Shown: positions 1 through 11,909 of the stretch, in pieces
Numbering within the stretch: position 1 is the stretch's first letter
Layout: each line of letters begins with the position of its first letter
Assembly: GCF_036711975.1 (NCBI RefSeq)
Contig: NC_091966.1
Location: 7,819,501-7,883,500, forward strand
Length of the DNA stretch: 64,000 nucleotides
Direction of reading: 5' to 3'
From: Onthophagus taurus
Lineage: Eukaryota; Arthropoda; Insecta; Coleoptera; Scarabaeidae
Position numbers and translations under genes: made by a program
The notes under the pieces: model-generated
Database searches by the model: none
Seen by the model: the letters and a program-made list of their open reading frames with translations, nothing else
Told to the model about the DNA's origin: nothing

Positions 1-589
1 ATATTTATTGGATATTTTAAGATTTAATGTTAATTATCTATTACTGTGATGTAAATAAAGAACTATATAATTATGTAATTATTAACTCGAAATTTATTTA
101 TTATTAATACAAAAATATAATTTATGGTAACAATGAGGTAAGGCACAAAATAGTTTAAACATTATCATTCTTCTACTATTGGAGAATGAAGCTGAAATAA
201 AATCAAAAAAATAACAGTTTAGTTTTACAAAAATTTGTTATGTTTTGGACATAAATATAAGTACTAATTACTATAAGTTAAAAGTCACAAAATTTATTAT
301 AATTATTCAACAATTACGTAATATTTGTAAATTAGACAAGAAATGTGGTTCGAGCAAAATCTAACTTTTTATCACTCAACATAAAATGATATTATTTCGA
401 AAACCATCTAAACTTAGCACAAGAGACAACCTCTGCTATCATTAATGGAGGAAATACATCATAGAATTGTTCCTAAACGTCTTAAGAATGTAATATTAAA
501 GTACAATTCGAAGTACTTCTAAATTCATTTTCACTAAGATTGTTCTTAATGTGGATTAGTGATGGTTATTTTGAAGTGCCAATATTATA
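1..589. other. AT-rich stretch without a recognised gene
   Basis: No reading frame with recognisable protein similarity and no clear repeat were seen. The last part may be the eroded start of the transposase fossil that follows. Confidence 0.4.
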
Positions 590-1885
590 AGGAGATAAGG
601 ATGATATTGAGAGTTGCATTTGAATATGCTTAAAAAAATTCTTTGAAAATGCCCGAGACATGGGCCATAAATGAAATGACGGGTAAAGAGAAACTCGTCA
701 TTATCCATTAGAACTCCTGAAGCTACAAGTTTAGCTAGGATGAGTAGCTTCAATCCAGAAAATGTGAAAATATTTGTTGATAATTTAGAAGAAGTTATTT
801 CTAGATATGGATTTTCATCATCTGAAATTTACAATCTAGATTCTAGTTTTAAGAAACAAACTTTATGTCATAGAGTGTTTTTTCAGACTGGTGTCACCAC
901 AGTTCAGAAAATAATCAGCAAAAAAGGTCAGCATCAAATAGGATAAGTAACTTCAAGAGAACGTGACTAACTAATAACCCAAGTGGGAATAATAGGTGCC
1001 AATGGCATAGCTCTACCACCTGTGTGTGTCTTTCCCAGACAAAGATTTGACCAAAAAATAATGATGCAAGGTGAACCTGATACCTCGACCGGTGCTATTG
1101 AACTGATACGTAAAGCAGACTAGATGACCAGTGGCAATTTTATTAAAGTATTAGAAACTTTTGTAAAACACACTCTTTGTTCCATAGAAAAGAACCATGA
1201 ATCCCATTTCAAGCACTTGATTACAATAAGGCCAATGGTATAGTGATCTTAACTTTACCGCTACATACTTTAAATAAATTACAACCTCAAATGGTGCAGT
1301 ATTCGGGCCATTTAAAACTTTTTTTAATCAGGGTGCAGATTCTTGGATGTTATCCCATCCAGGTCACACGCTAACAATTTATGATCTCCCAGTAATCTGC
1401 TGTGTTCCTACAAATATAAAATCTGGTTTCAAATGCACAGGTATTTCGCTTTTTGATAGACTACAGAGGAAGACTATTTGTTGTCTTATGTACAAACAAA
1501 ATAAGAATGATGAAAATCTTCCAGCAACAAGCTCAACACCTTCACAACCAGTACATCATTTCAAGCTACACCAATGAAGCAGTGAAAGCAGGTGAAAGAA
1601 AAAACACAAGACGTGGACCCCAAAAAAGGAAAAGTATTATCGTCACTGACACGTCCGAAAAAGATGAAATATTTAGTAGAAAAGAGAAGAAGTTGTATAA
1701 GACATTAAAACCAAAAGTTGAAGAGGCAAAGAGGCGAATTGTTGATGATGAGGTGTCAAGGAAAAACATTTTTGAAAACGATAAAGCAACGGGGAAAGTT
1801 TTGGATGATGAATCGTCTGATGAGCAGTGTGAAGAGTAGAAATCAGACAGTTCTGATGACAATTTAAATTCTTCAAATGAATAAT
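590..1885 (+). pseudogene. Decayed pogo/Tigger-type DDE transposase
   Basis: Pieces of a Tigger/jerky-like transposase appear in order on the plus strand. About 650-670 gives a [16 protein letters not shown]-like stretch, typical of the end of the DNA-binding region. 740-930 gives [17 protein letters not shown] and GVTTVQK, the start of the DDE_1 catalytic domain. 1060-1210 gives PPVCVFP-like, WMTSG-like and NHESH-like pieces. 1347-1400 gives HPGHTLTIYDLP, and a lysine- and acid-rich tail runs to about 1885. Frames change several times and stops interrupt, so it is inactive. The family is inferred from motif order, not from a search. Terminal inverted repeats were not found. Confidence 0.75.
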
Positions 1886-1930
1886 TTTATCATTGCCAAA
1901 GTTGTATCAGTAAGTATTGGCATTTTTTTA

Positions 1931-2465
1931 TACAGGGTGTCACACAAAAAACGCCCCAAGCTGTAACTCTGTTATTTACATTCCGATTTTCATGGCCTAG
2001 GTATCAAATGAAATGGTTTTATAAATACTATGATTCATGCTACAAATAATTTTTTCCAACGCTATCATCAATTTTAAGCGATTATTAACTTTTGTTTTTC
2101 AAATTGCTGTATATATTTTTCTTCACGTCATTGGATAGAAATTGTTCTTCTGAATCTATTGATGTACAATACATCCATTTTTAATGTAAGTTTAGCAGAA
2201 AAAAGACATCTGTATATACAGGTTGTCACACAAGAATGCCGCAAGCTGTAATTCTGTTATTTACATTCCGATTTTCATGTGCGAGGTATCAAATGAAAAG
2301 GTTTGCTGAATACTATGATTCATGCTACAAATAAACTTTTTTCAACGCCATCTTCAATTTAAAGCGATTATCAACTTTTGATTTTCAAATTGCTCGGTAA
2401 GTTTTTCTTCACGTTATTGGATAGAGATTTTTTTTCTGAGCCCATTGATGTACCTACTATGTGCC
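1931..2465. repeat. Imperfect tandem pair starting TACAGGGTG
   Basis: Two copies about 286 bp apart (from 1931 and from 2217) share long stretches: the opening TACAGG(G/T)TGTCACACAA, then GTTATTTACATTCCGATTTT, then a region ending near TTGGATAGA. The same TACAGGGTG-like start occurs at 35002 and, less exactly, at 34889 and 36591. It therefore looks like the head of an interspersed repeat family rather than a unique sequence. Confidence 0.7.
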
Positions 2466-3339
2466 CCTACTATACTTCTCTGTATTTTTATTTCAATTCT
2501 TGATTTAATGCTCCTATTTTTTGTTCTGATTAGAATACTTTTTATAGAAAGTATAATAATAATCCGTTAGTATTTGACATGTGGATGTGAGATTAGATAT
2601 TATCCATCAATGTTGTTGTTGCAATTGTAAATGACTCAAGTTTGTTTAAAGTGTGAAATGGATTATATCCCTTCATCATAGAGCGGAATTTCGCAGTCAA
2701 CACGTTTAGTTTTAGCATGTTGACAAAGAACTAAGCCAGCGAGACTGCATCCACCTCTTGATTCTATTGATATTTATTGAAATCTATTTTTATTAACATA
2801 ACTACAATGGATTAAAATAATAGATTCTACACTGGACATAGTTTGAATGATTTTTAAAACTAGAATGTGATGCAACTATAATTGTGGCTGTATAATTTAA
2901 TACTCGGCAGTGTTACTTAGTAATAGAAGCTATCCTCCAGTATAAGCGAACCTTCATAGCCAAAGCTCATAAATCAGCTAGTAGTCATAAAGTAGAGAAA
3001 TGTCGTATAGCAGTTCTTTTCTGTTGCAGTTATATGAAACCATTAACAAATCAAAATCACCACGCTCATTCAAAGGAATAAACATTAAAAACCTTCCCGT
3101 CTATTGAATGGCTAATAAAAAAACATGGGTCACTGCCATAGCTTTAAATAGACGGTCCATAACTTCTTTGTTTCTGATGTCAAAAATTATTTAACCAATA
3201 AGGGATTGCCGTTTAAGGCGTTTCTTAAACTTTTTGATTAGTGGAACCCTTTTTACTGACCACATTTATCGTGGTAAAAATAATATTTATTTGTTTCAAA
3301 AAGTACTTTCAAAATTAATACAAAAGTTATTAAAATAAC
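2466..3339. other. No gene seen
   Basis: AT-rich sequence without a convincing frame or repeat. It separates the tandem repeat pair from the hAT fossil. Confidence 0.4.
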
Positions 3340-5090
3340 GTTTAATGGAGAAAGTGGCGCTGCTTTTTATTACCGCAGATATACTTAATATTAGGCTTTA
3401 TGGATGAAAATTGAATTCTCATGTCAGGTTCGGCGTCAAGTTTATTACGATATTTATTTTTTGTCGACACATAAGCTGAGAATCCCATTTCATACATATA
3501 TATGTAACAGCAAATAGTAAAAGTGCCAACACGCCCTTTTGCGACAATTGAGGATATTCATCTTTCAAACTGCACCAAAATTGCACTAACTAAAATTTTT
3601 TGCAACGATGAATGAGATGCCATTTCAATCAAAGTTTCATATTATTTTGACGATATGGTTGAAGGTCGTGTATTGATAATGAATGGATTTTTAATCCACA
3701 GTTCTTGTTGATATTTAAGCTGCCCATCATTCGGAAAATATTCATTAAAAGCCTTTCAGGCGCTGAAGAACTTCTTCAATAAATATTTGCCCTATTTCAA
3801 TCTTTTCCTATTCCAAAAAGTCTTTTATAGTTGGGAAGCTATCATATTCATTGGAGCGCACACAAATTATCCAAAATTCTATCTTTTTCTTGAAAGCAAG
3901 AATTTTTTTGGTAGCAGTAAATACATTTACCTGTTTTCTCTGAAGTGTTAAATTAAGATCTTCGTAAAAATGTCGCTTAAACATGCAATTTTAAGCAGCC
4001 AATTTTTATCAAATAATCGATCTTTCAATTCGAAATTATGTTCTAAAAAAGCACGTACTTCGTCCCTTAGTTTAAACAAAACGGGTTAGTATCTTTCCTT
4101 GTGACAACCATCTGACTTCAGTATGTACAGAAAAGATATTGAATAAACGAATATTTAGAGGCCGCGATTTTATGAAGTTAATGATTTTGATCACCTCATT
4201 AAGAGCCTTCTTATAACTGGGGGATAATTTCTTTGCAGCAAGTGCCTGCCTATGAAGCATACAGTGACTGCTACAACATTTTTTGGCGATATTTTTAATA
4301 AGCTGTACTGTGCTACTTATGGTTTTTGCTCTATCTGTACAGATATCGATGCAGTTGTCTTATGGTATTTCATTGTGTACAAGAAAAGAAGTTAGGAGAC
4401 TAAATATTTCTAGTCCAGTAGTATGTGTTGGTAGATATTTGCATAACAGAAGATCCTCTGATATTGTGTTTCCATGCTGGTACCTAACGATGACAATTAA
4501 TATTGCGAGTCCAGCTACATCGGTAGATTCGTCCATTTATAATGCAAATCTGCATGATTTCAGGCGAAAAGTAAGTGCATTCTTTATATTGGTTGCTAAA
4601 TTTCTGATGCGCTGAGTTATCGTGTCATTCGATACTGGGATCTTACCTATTTCTTCTGCTGATTTTTCATCTAACACACATTTTACCGTCTCCATATCGC
4701 ATGATTTTAGTAGATTTTTCGCAATTGAGTAGGCTCCACCGCGAGAGCTATTTGATAACTGACCAAGTAAGAAGCCTCAGTTGCTTTTTCATTGTCAAAG
4801 TTCGTCACACTTCGCTTGAAAAATTCAACGTTTTTATGTTTAAGGTCTTCATGAACAGATTCCAAATGTCGACGCATCTTAACTGGAGCCATAGAGCTAT
4901 TTGGAAGAACATTGCTGCATATAACACACTGCGGATTAGCATTACTGTTAAGAAATACTAAGGATATATAACTTTCATCATACTTCCTATGTTTTTTAGT
5001 AACTATTTTGGATTCAACACTTGTAGAAGCATTTATAACTGGCTTATTTTGAAACGCTGCTCTAGGTCATCCTGCAGATGTACAACACGA
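3340..5090 (-). pseudogene. Decayed hAT transposase (ZBED5/SCAND3-like family)
   Basis: Read on the minus strand, the N-terminal side (about 5000-4707) has MRRHLESVHEDLKHK followed by EFFKRSV and ASYLVSYQIA, the usual BED-finger tail and start of the hAT core. 4260-4072 gives MLHRQALAAKKLSP, then NFIKSRPLNIRLF and VRWLSQGKILTR, a strong signature of the ZBED5/SCAND3/FAM200 branch of hAT transposases. Toward 3345 a degraded tail resembles the end of these proteins. Several stops and frame changes show it is dead. Its 5' end abuts the Tigger fragment beginning near 5140. Confidence 0.8.
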
Positions 5091-5139
5091 AAATGTAAAC
5101 GTTGTTTTTTTCACAGAAGAATATAATTTCATTATTACA

Positions 5140-5870
5140 GCGGTTAGATTAAGGAATGATTTCAACTTTTAAAGCACTGTATATCAGGCAAACTTTCAGG
5201 TTTATCTTAGAACAAATGGAGAATGGTGAATCTCTTACTGTGGTGGATGCTTGGAAGAAATTTACAATTTTAGATTGTGTTAAGCATGTTGGACTTTCAT
5301 ACACTCCGATCAAACAATCAATGATAAATGCTGGAATGCAGTATGGCCACATATAGATTAAGTTTTTCACTTCATTCTGATTCGCAGATCACTGAGTTGG
5401 CCCATATCATAGGAAGAGAAGGTTTTGAAGATTTTGCTGAGGCAGATATTGAAGAAATAATAGCTGATGAAGAACTCAATGAAGATGATTTAATTAACAT
5501 AATTCATGAAACAAACAAACATGATGAAGACAATGTTACAGATGAAGAGCAATCTGAACCAGTTGCGTTCACAGCAAGAATCATAAGTGTAGGACTTGAT
5601 TTGGGAAGAAAATTGGGCAACCATTTCATACAATATGAAATCGAGCTCTCGAATTCCAGACCTTCGTAAATGCTTAAATCAATATGAAGAAGTCTATAAA
5701 GATTTAGCAAAAAAAATCTACGGAATTGTTAATTACTGATTTCATGATAAAGTCTTGTCAACTCTATATCTTCCCTAATTTATCAACCATTAAGCCAGAA
5801 TCGCATCAAGAAAGCTCAAGTGATGAGTCATTCTCATCACACCTATCAGAAAGAAAAGATTGATAGTTCA
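5140..5870 (+). pseudogene. C-terminal fragment of a Tigger-type transposase
   Basis: From about 5156 the frame reads FKALYIRQTFRFILEQME, then AWKKFTILDCVKHVG and TPIKQSMINAG. This is the C-terminal part of Tigger/jerky DDE transposases, where a helix-rich segment follows the catalytic core. The frame changes near 5335 and continues as an acidic stretch (AEADIEEIIADEELNEDD) to about 5669, with a further eroded tail. No N-terminal two thirds are present. It belongs to a different copy from the fossil at 590-1885. Confidence 0.7.
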
Positions 5871-6725
5871 TAAAAGTTATGAGTCATTATACCTACTTAT
5901 AATTAAGTTAAATATGTACTTATATTACTTTCATATGTTTGTTGTTTTATGAACTAAGTACAATTTTGAGTTTTCCAAGATGCCTTACTTTTATTTTACT
6001 TAAATAAATGACTAAATCATGCACATTTTGGGTTTTTTTTTGTTTTACAAAATTTTACTTAGCAAAATCCAAGATTTCAATTTACACAGTTTTGTGCAGA
6101 ACCTATCTTCCATGTAAATTAGGGGATAAGTGTACTTGAAGATGACAAATTTACTTCCCTCAATATCCCCAATACAGATTTTATTTTTAACAATCAACAA
6201 TAATCAAATTTACAAATATTGCATTACATTGCGTTCATAGCAAGAATCATAAGTGTAGGATTTGAACTGGAAAGAAAATTGGGCAACCATTTCATACAAT
6301 ATGACACAAATGTTGATGAGTCACTCTCATCACACTTATCAGAAAGAAACGATTGATAGTTCATAAAAGTTATGATAGTGATTATACTTATAATTAATTT
6401 TTAAGGGTCTTTTATTTTTAATTTTTGTTCCTAATGTAAAATAAGTTAAATATGTACTTATATTACTTTCATATGTTTGTTGTTTTATGTACTAAGTACA
6501 ATTTTGAGTTTTCCAAGATATCTTACTTTTATTTTACTTAAATAAATGACTAAATCATGCACATTTTGGCGTTTTTTTCATTTTACACAATTTTACTTAG
6601 CAAAATCCAAGATTTCAATTTACACAGTTTTGTGCAAAACCTATCTTCCTTGTAAATGGGGAGATAAGTGTACTTGAAGATGACAAATTTACTTTCCTGA
6701 ACATCCCCAATACAGATTTTATTTA
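5567..6725. repeat. Partial tandem duplication of the Tigger fragment tail
   Basis: 5567-6180 recurs at about 6229-6725, for example AGAATCATAAGTGTAGGA and GGGCAACCATTTCATACAAT in both. The second copy lacks roughly 170 bp of coding tail (5646-5817 of the first) and carries a short extra AT-rich stretch. The duplication therefore happened after insertion and was followed by deletion. Confidence 0.8.
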
Positions 6726-7072
6726 TTTAAATTTCTTTTTTATAGTGATTTCTGATGATGAACTATGTAAATAGTTCGAAACGTTAAATGACTTAACAAA
6801 AAAATAAATACAAAATCAAGAGGAATTTCATGTATTTGGATTTTAATCATTAAAGATTTTATTTATAATAATCAATAATAGTCAAATTTACAAATATTAC
6901 ATAAAGATGTTGAATTGCTATAAGCTTTGCCATTTTCTTATAGTGTTACTTCTGAAAGTTAACAAATAAAAATGAGATAATAACAGTTTATTACAAAACC
7001 TTTTTTCCAAGTAAACTTCAAAACATCATGTTATTACTAATAAAATAAAAATGTTTAACTTACTACTTCAGC
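6726..7072. other. Non-coding, possible LINE tail
   Basis: A short hairpin motif with AACTATGTAAATAGTT next to TCGAAACGTT (about 6762-6786) resembles the 3' tails of some insect LINEs. The rest shows nothing recognisable. It abuts the 3' end of the RNase H2 gene. Confidence 0.3.
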
Positions 7073-7510
7073 TATTTCAATCCATTCAATAGCTTGAATA
7101 AAAGAGTCATTCTTTGTGGGCGTTTTATTCCAATTCCAATAAATAACATTACTAAATTTGTTAGTTGCATAAAACTTCCGATCTTCCTTATCAGTATCAG
7201 GTCGAATGCTTTCGTGTAATACAACACCTACATATTCTTGTGGAATATTTACTTTTATTCCATCCAGAGGATGTCCACGAAAAGAACAAGTTAAACCTAT
7301 GATAAAAAATATAACAAATTAAATAAAAGCCCGCCTTATTTTTATTATCATCTTATTCTTACCATTGCTTTCTTTGGTTTTAACGTAATTATTAAAGTAT
7401 TTAGTAATCTTTGCATCGTGATCCGCGTGAATTTTAAATGGTACAGATTGAACTTGAGAATTAATAACGTCGGTTACTAAACCCACCTTTGCGTTTATGT
7501 GAATAACCAT
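7073..7510 (-). CDS. RNASEH2C: Ribonuclease H2 subunit C (two exons)
   Basis: This is the small structural subunit of the heterotrimeric RNase H2, which removes ribonucleotides from DNA and RNA from RNA:DNA hybrids in the nucleus. Exon 1 is 7363-7510 and exon 2 is 7073-7296, joined in frame across a 66-nt GT-AG intron to give 123 residues. The start is the first ATG (at 7510). The N-terminal half has FKIHADHDAKITKYF, like the conserved entry to the subunit C fold. Exon 2 opens with GLTCSFRGHPLDGIKVNIP, the family's hallmark (human: VSFRGRCLRGEEVAVP), then YVGVVLHES and a tryptophan-rich NVIYWNWN near the C-terminus. The human protein is 164 residues; the usual low-complexity insert is absent. 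Identification rests on motif order and length, without a database search. Confidence 0.85.
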
Positions 7511-7975
7511 TTCGTCGTTATCAAACAAGAATAAATAACACAACCACCTGGTGCTTAATATGTGTTAAAATTAAGAGAGGGAGTTGCTCATCGTTTATGT
7601 TAACAGTTCAACCAATAGATTACGCTAGTATTATGACTTATAAGGAATTTTAGGGAATTCACAGCAAAAATCTTAATAATTAATTAATAAATTGTAGAAT
7701 TTTTTTGAAACACGTGCCCTAAAATTTAAACTAAATCATTATAAATAAACACTTCAACATAAATAATGTCAAAGTGTTTGTGTTATTTATTGTTTATTTG
7801 ATGGATTGATTAATCATGTTTTAAGTAGGTATCTATAGAAAATTTATTGATAAGATGAAATCGAAACTTTATTCATAAATTGTTTATTATAATTTGCAAG
7901 GAAAAAGTAAAATAAATAATTTTGTTTTCTTAGCATTGGTCCATAATGTTTTCAATTCAATTTTGTATTCTTGTA
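7511..7975. other. Spacer between RNase H2 gene and defensin unit
   Basis: AT-rich spacer holding the presumed divergent upstream regions of the RNase H2 gene (minus) and of the duplicated defensin unit (plus). No reading frame was recognised. The duplicated block begins near 7976. Confidence 0.4.
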
Positions 7976-8140
7976 AAAATAAAGATTTTTAAATACCTAC
8001 TTTAAACTTCAAAACACTTCAGATTGTGCAGTAAATCCAATTAAATAAGAGCAAATTCAATAAAATTAATCAGTCTTTTACTTTAAGTACTCAGATACTT
8101 TAAATCGAAGTAAACACATTAAAGTTAAAAAAATCAAATA

Positions 8141-8154
8141 ACTTGGTATATAAG
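8141..8154 (+). promoter_or_regulatory. TATA box of type I defensin-like gene 1
   Basis: ACTTGGTATATAAG lies about 50 bp before the start codon, at the right distance for a TATA box with a short 5' leader. The same core occurs before the paralogue at 13473 and, on the other strand, before the type II gene at 11651-11663. Confidence 0.65.
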
Positions 8155-8203
8155 CGAGGATGGAAGTCGTTTTTGTTATAGTGACAAATAGTAAACCAGA
8201 ATC

Positions 8204-11145
8204 ATGGCGAAATTTTTACTTGCATTGTTGGCTTTGATTGTGTGTTTTGCTGCTATTTTAGCAGAATCCCTCACTATTGAAGACCGAAATGATAAGTGTA
8301 AGTTATTTTTTTTATTTCAATAATTTTAATTTTAGTAACTGGGCATTAAAACACCCATTAACTATTAACCCAAATGACCCATTAACTTGGGTCATTTGGC
8401 AGAGATGGCTTGTGTGGTAAAATGATCCATTTGCTGATACTGCTTACTGTTTAAGTTAAGTGTATCTTATGTAATTTTGTATTTTTATCTGTGGAAATAA
8501 ATGGTAAATAAATAAATAAAATAAAATACAAAATAAAATAGTATATATAAAATAGAAATGAGTCAAAATTAGAAATATACAGAAAAAATTACTTCATAAT
8601 TAATATGCTTATTGTATAAAAGTAGTAGAAACAGCACTTAAATAAATTGATTTTATACCTTTTTCATCTGGTCAATATTTGCAAATCTTACTTCAAGTAG
8701 TTCCAATATGGTAACTAAATGTGATGATTTTGAGAATTGTCTAAGAACAAGCTTTTAAATACAAATACAGCTCGGCAAACTCAGTCTGACGGCTGTAAGG
8801 TGGCATGGTTCATATTTATGGCATTATTTACTATGGAGGACTTATTAAAAACGAGTATTATTACTAAGAAAAATTAAACAATTATTAGTTCGAACCTAAT
8901 GAATTTTCAGACAGCTCTGGAAAAGTTTCCTAATCACTGCATTCAATCACTTCAATATCAGAAAGGTCTTCATTGCCTTCATTAACCTCCACATTTGTGG
9001 CAGAATCTAATAATTTTAAATTATGAGCAATGAAAGTTATTTTACCAGCTCGTTCAGCTGTAAGTCGATTTCTTTTCGCAATGTGAATAAAGCTGTAAAT
9101 GCTTAAGCTTCTTTCTGTTGCTGCACTCGGCGCAGGCATACTTAATGTCGACCCAAAATTTGATTTTAAAACATATGGTTTTCCAAATAACCCTTTTTTA
9201 GATCGATGAAGTGCCAATTCTGCCATTACCTCTGCAGACTCATTTTTACTTGTTACAGTAGTCATGTTGTCTATAAAATCTGTTCCTTTCTCCTCTATTA
9301 AGATGAATTCCATTAAAATTTGGATCTAAAAATGTTTGCAGCAAAATGGATTGGATTTATTGCCATTTGCTTTCTCTTAACTAAAAAGTTTTTTACTTCC
9401 CTTTCCTCTTGATTAAGTACCTGTAGTATAAATAGTCCTAGCTAATAGTTGATTTACCTTCTCTTGTTCTTTTGATGAAACATCAATAAATCCATCGAGT
9501 GTGGAACTCGATGAGGGTCAACTTCTGATTCTGATGTATCATCTACAACCATTTCATCGTCATCTAAAACTAAAATTTAAGAGCACGATGAGAAAAGTAC
9601 CTCGGAGAATTTTCTAGTTCTCGAGTTGCTCGAATTGTTCAGTGATACTGGCTAAATGCTATACTGGCTTTCTTGGTATCAATAACAAGTTGCGATTTCT
9701 CCACTGATTTGATGCCTAGAATAATACGTACTTATTTATCTTCTTTTGACAAGCACAGTTCATTTGTAGCGAGTAATGGTGTTCTATGATACCGAGTCTA
9801 AAAGAGTTAATTCTGTATTTTTACATTTACCAGAAAGTGCGTGTTATCACACCAGTTCTACTATTTAATTTGGGTAGAAACATTGTACTTTAACGATACT
9901 TCATTAATAACCAAAAAGGTCGTCTTTTAACATTTACTTGACAAAGTAAAACTAGAAAATAGAAATACTAAAATAAAGTGCGTATCTTCAGTGTTGATTT
10001 TGGGGAGCCTCGTTTAGGATTTATTGAATTCTGTACCTACACCACTAATGGGTAGCAAGTTCGAGTCGACACTCTTTCGGTTAAGGTTTTGTTTCCATCT
10101 ATTTAATAACAAGTTTGAAACTGATAAGTACAATTCCTTACCTACAACCCAAAAAGCGCAAACTCATTGCAATCACAACCTATGACGAAATACTAGTTAC
10201 CTGATCTAGCGTATCAATTCACTGGAACGGATTGACTGATTGGTTACATCCCTATCATTGATGAAACACCGTATTCTAATAGTCGCTATATACCTCCTAT
10301 ATGTTGTGGTAATAGGTAGACGTATTTAAACACATTGCAGTCTGTTCTGATCTTTCCTTATCGGAACAACTAAAAATAGATCCGCTTAAATCACTGAGTA
10401 CTTGAATCGCGTGACTATAGAGATTGCATCATCACCTATGTATGAATGTATCATTTCGGCAAGGTGGTAACCATAATTAAAGATAGTCTACGAGATGAAG
10501 CACCGCCGTTTATATAGGGCATAGCATGACAGCTCTTTCTACATAGCCACCCTTTCAGAATCTCTTAATCTATCTACGCCGGCTGTTACAGCTGCAGGAA
10601 TTGGAGGACAACGATCAATTGGCCATACCTAAATGACGATTATATCCCACTAAAATACGAAGCATACTTTCTTTATGTAAGACATCTGCTTTGCAACTCA
10701 AAATCTAGATGATCTCGATTCTCTAAGAGAGGGTTTTTTTGATATCCGCCGCTTGTATTGCTGTGTGAGGTTTGACACTCGTCGTTGATTTTCGAGGAGA
10801 ACTTCCTTCTCTTTTGACTAAAATCCCATTCATTCTGCCGTTTTAGCAAAGTTGTTTAGAGAAATAAAAAATACAGAAACCTCCATAATCTGCTATGATT
10901 CGCCAGATAGTATCACGCATGAAATGAATCATCCGCAGTTTATTTTGACTTATTTTTAATTTTATTGATAACATATATAAATTTTAAGACCTAACTAATT
11001 GTTTTTTCAAATATTTTTTTTAGCAAAATGTTATGTTGTTGGGGTACTTTTTTGTAAATTGAAATGTTTGATTATGGGTTACAAAGATGGATATTGCAAT
11101 GATGATGGAATTTGCGTCTGCGTAGATCGAATTCAAACCAAGTAA
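8204..11145 (+). CDS. Type I CSαβ defensin-like secreted peptide, copy 1
   Basis: Two exons, 8204-8297 and 11024-11145, join in phase 1 to encode 71 residues. Exon 1 is almost entirely a signal peptide (MAKFLLALLALIVCFAAILA). Exon 2 carries six cysteines spaced C-x7-C-x3-C-x9-C-x5-C-x-C, with GYC before the fourth cysteine and CVC at the end. This is the insect defensin pattern (CxxxC in the helix paired with CxC in the last strand, plus a GxC). A role as a secreted antimicrobial peptide of fat body or gut is inferred from the family. There is no dibasic propeptide site, unlike many insect defensins. The 2.7-kb intron contains an hAT fossil. The coding region is intact; the paralogue is at 13536-16166. 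Confidence 0.85.
8880..10930 (-). mobile_element. hAT transposon fossil in the defensin intron, copy 1
   Basis: The frame at 9313-8930 on the minus strand ends with MPAPSAATERSLSIYSFIH and KRNRLTAERAGK, the C-terminal dimerisation domain of hAT transposases. Upstream (higher coordinates) only eroded pieces remain. Segments at about 10140-10340 and 10440-10930 match 14890-15070 and 15200-15960 in the paralogue's intron, so the element was present before the block duplicated. The exact ends are not resolved. Confidence 0.7.
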
Positions 11146-11307
11146 ATTTATCCCTAACAAGAAGAAGGAATAAAAATAGATATTGTATTATTGAAATGTT
11201 TAGTTTTTAGCATAATTACATTTTAAGTAGATATGTAAGTGTTATATACTTATAATAAAACAATTTATTAAATACAGAAAAGTAACTTATGAAACTTGAA
11301 ATCCATT

Positions 11308-11593
11308 TCAACCTCTTCCTGAAAGTTTGTTCCAATTAATTCCATGAACATTATCACAAATACATCGCGTATGAAAGTTGCAAGATTCGTCGTAATAACC
11401 CTTTCCTTTGCAATTCGGGGGACAATGTTCCTGAGGCATCACGCCATTTCCGCAAATTTTGTTATAATAATCTGAAAGATTTTTCATTATGTTTTGAATT
11501 ATTAAAAAAATACTTACCTCGCCTATTTGATCCAGACCAGGCGAAACACACCATAGCCATAAAAATCGTCAGCAAAAAAACTCGTCGAAACAT
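11308..11593 (-). CDS. Type II CSαβ defensin-like secreted peptide, intact copy
   Basis: Two exons, 11518-11593 and 11308-11471, join in phase 1 to give 79 residues. The signal peptide is MFRRVFLLTIFMAMVCFAWS. The mature part has six cysteines spaced C-x10-C-x3-C-x9-C-x5-C-x-C, read as KIC, HCPPNC, ESC and RCIC. That again fits the insect defensin scaffold, though the sequence is otherwise unlike type I. It has a tail of about 15 residues after the last cysteine ending in SGRG, which classic insect defensins lack. The gene is convergent with type I copy 1, whose stop codon is 160 bp away. Antimicrobial function is inferred from the fold only; another CSαβ role is possible. Confidence 0.8.
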
Positions 11594-11650
11594 TTTATTA
11601 TTGGTTAAAATTACTGGAAGGAATATGATTTTAATCGAAGAAATTTTCTT

Positions 11651-11663
11651 TTATATACCAAGT
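11651..11663 (-). promoter_or_regulatory. TATA box of type II defensin-like gene
   Basis: On the minus strand the sequence reads ACTTGGTATATAA about 60 bp before the ATG. It is the same 13-base core as before both type I genes, although the flanks differ. Confidence 0.6.
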
Positions 11664-11909
11664 TCAAATTTATAGCCAACATTTCGATTGTGGTTATAAA
11701 CAAAGAAACTTTAATAGTTATTTTACGGTTTTATGGAAGCAGTGTAAATAAGAATTTTTATTTAAATTAGATTCATAAAGAGAAATAAACCGACGAAAAG
11801 ATTTCCATTTCGAACAACACATTTTTTTTTAATTAATAAATAAAAAGGATCAAATAAAAAGTATTAATATAATATCCATACATTTATTACGCCCCTTTAG
11901 TTATGAAAG

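Noticed and set aside
7653-7662. GGGAATTCAC, close to an insect Rel/κB site, upstream of the first defensin-like gene
   Set aside because: It is more than 500 bp from the TATA box, lies outside the duplicated block and has no counterpart before the second gene. A single near-match is expected by chance.
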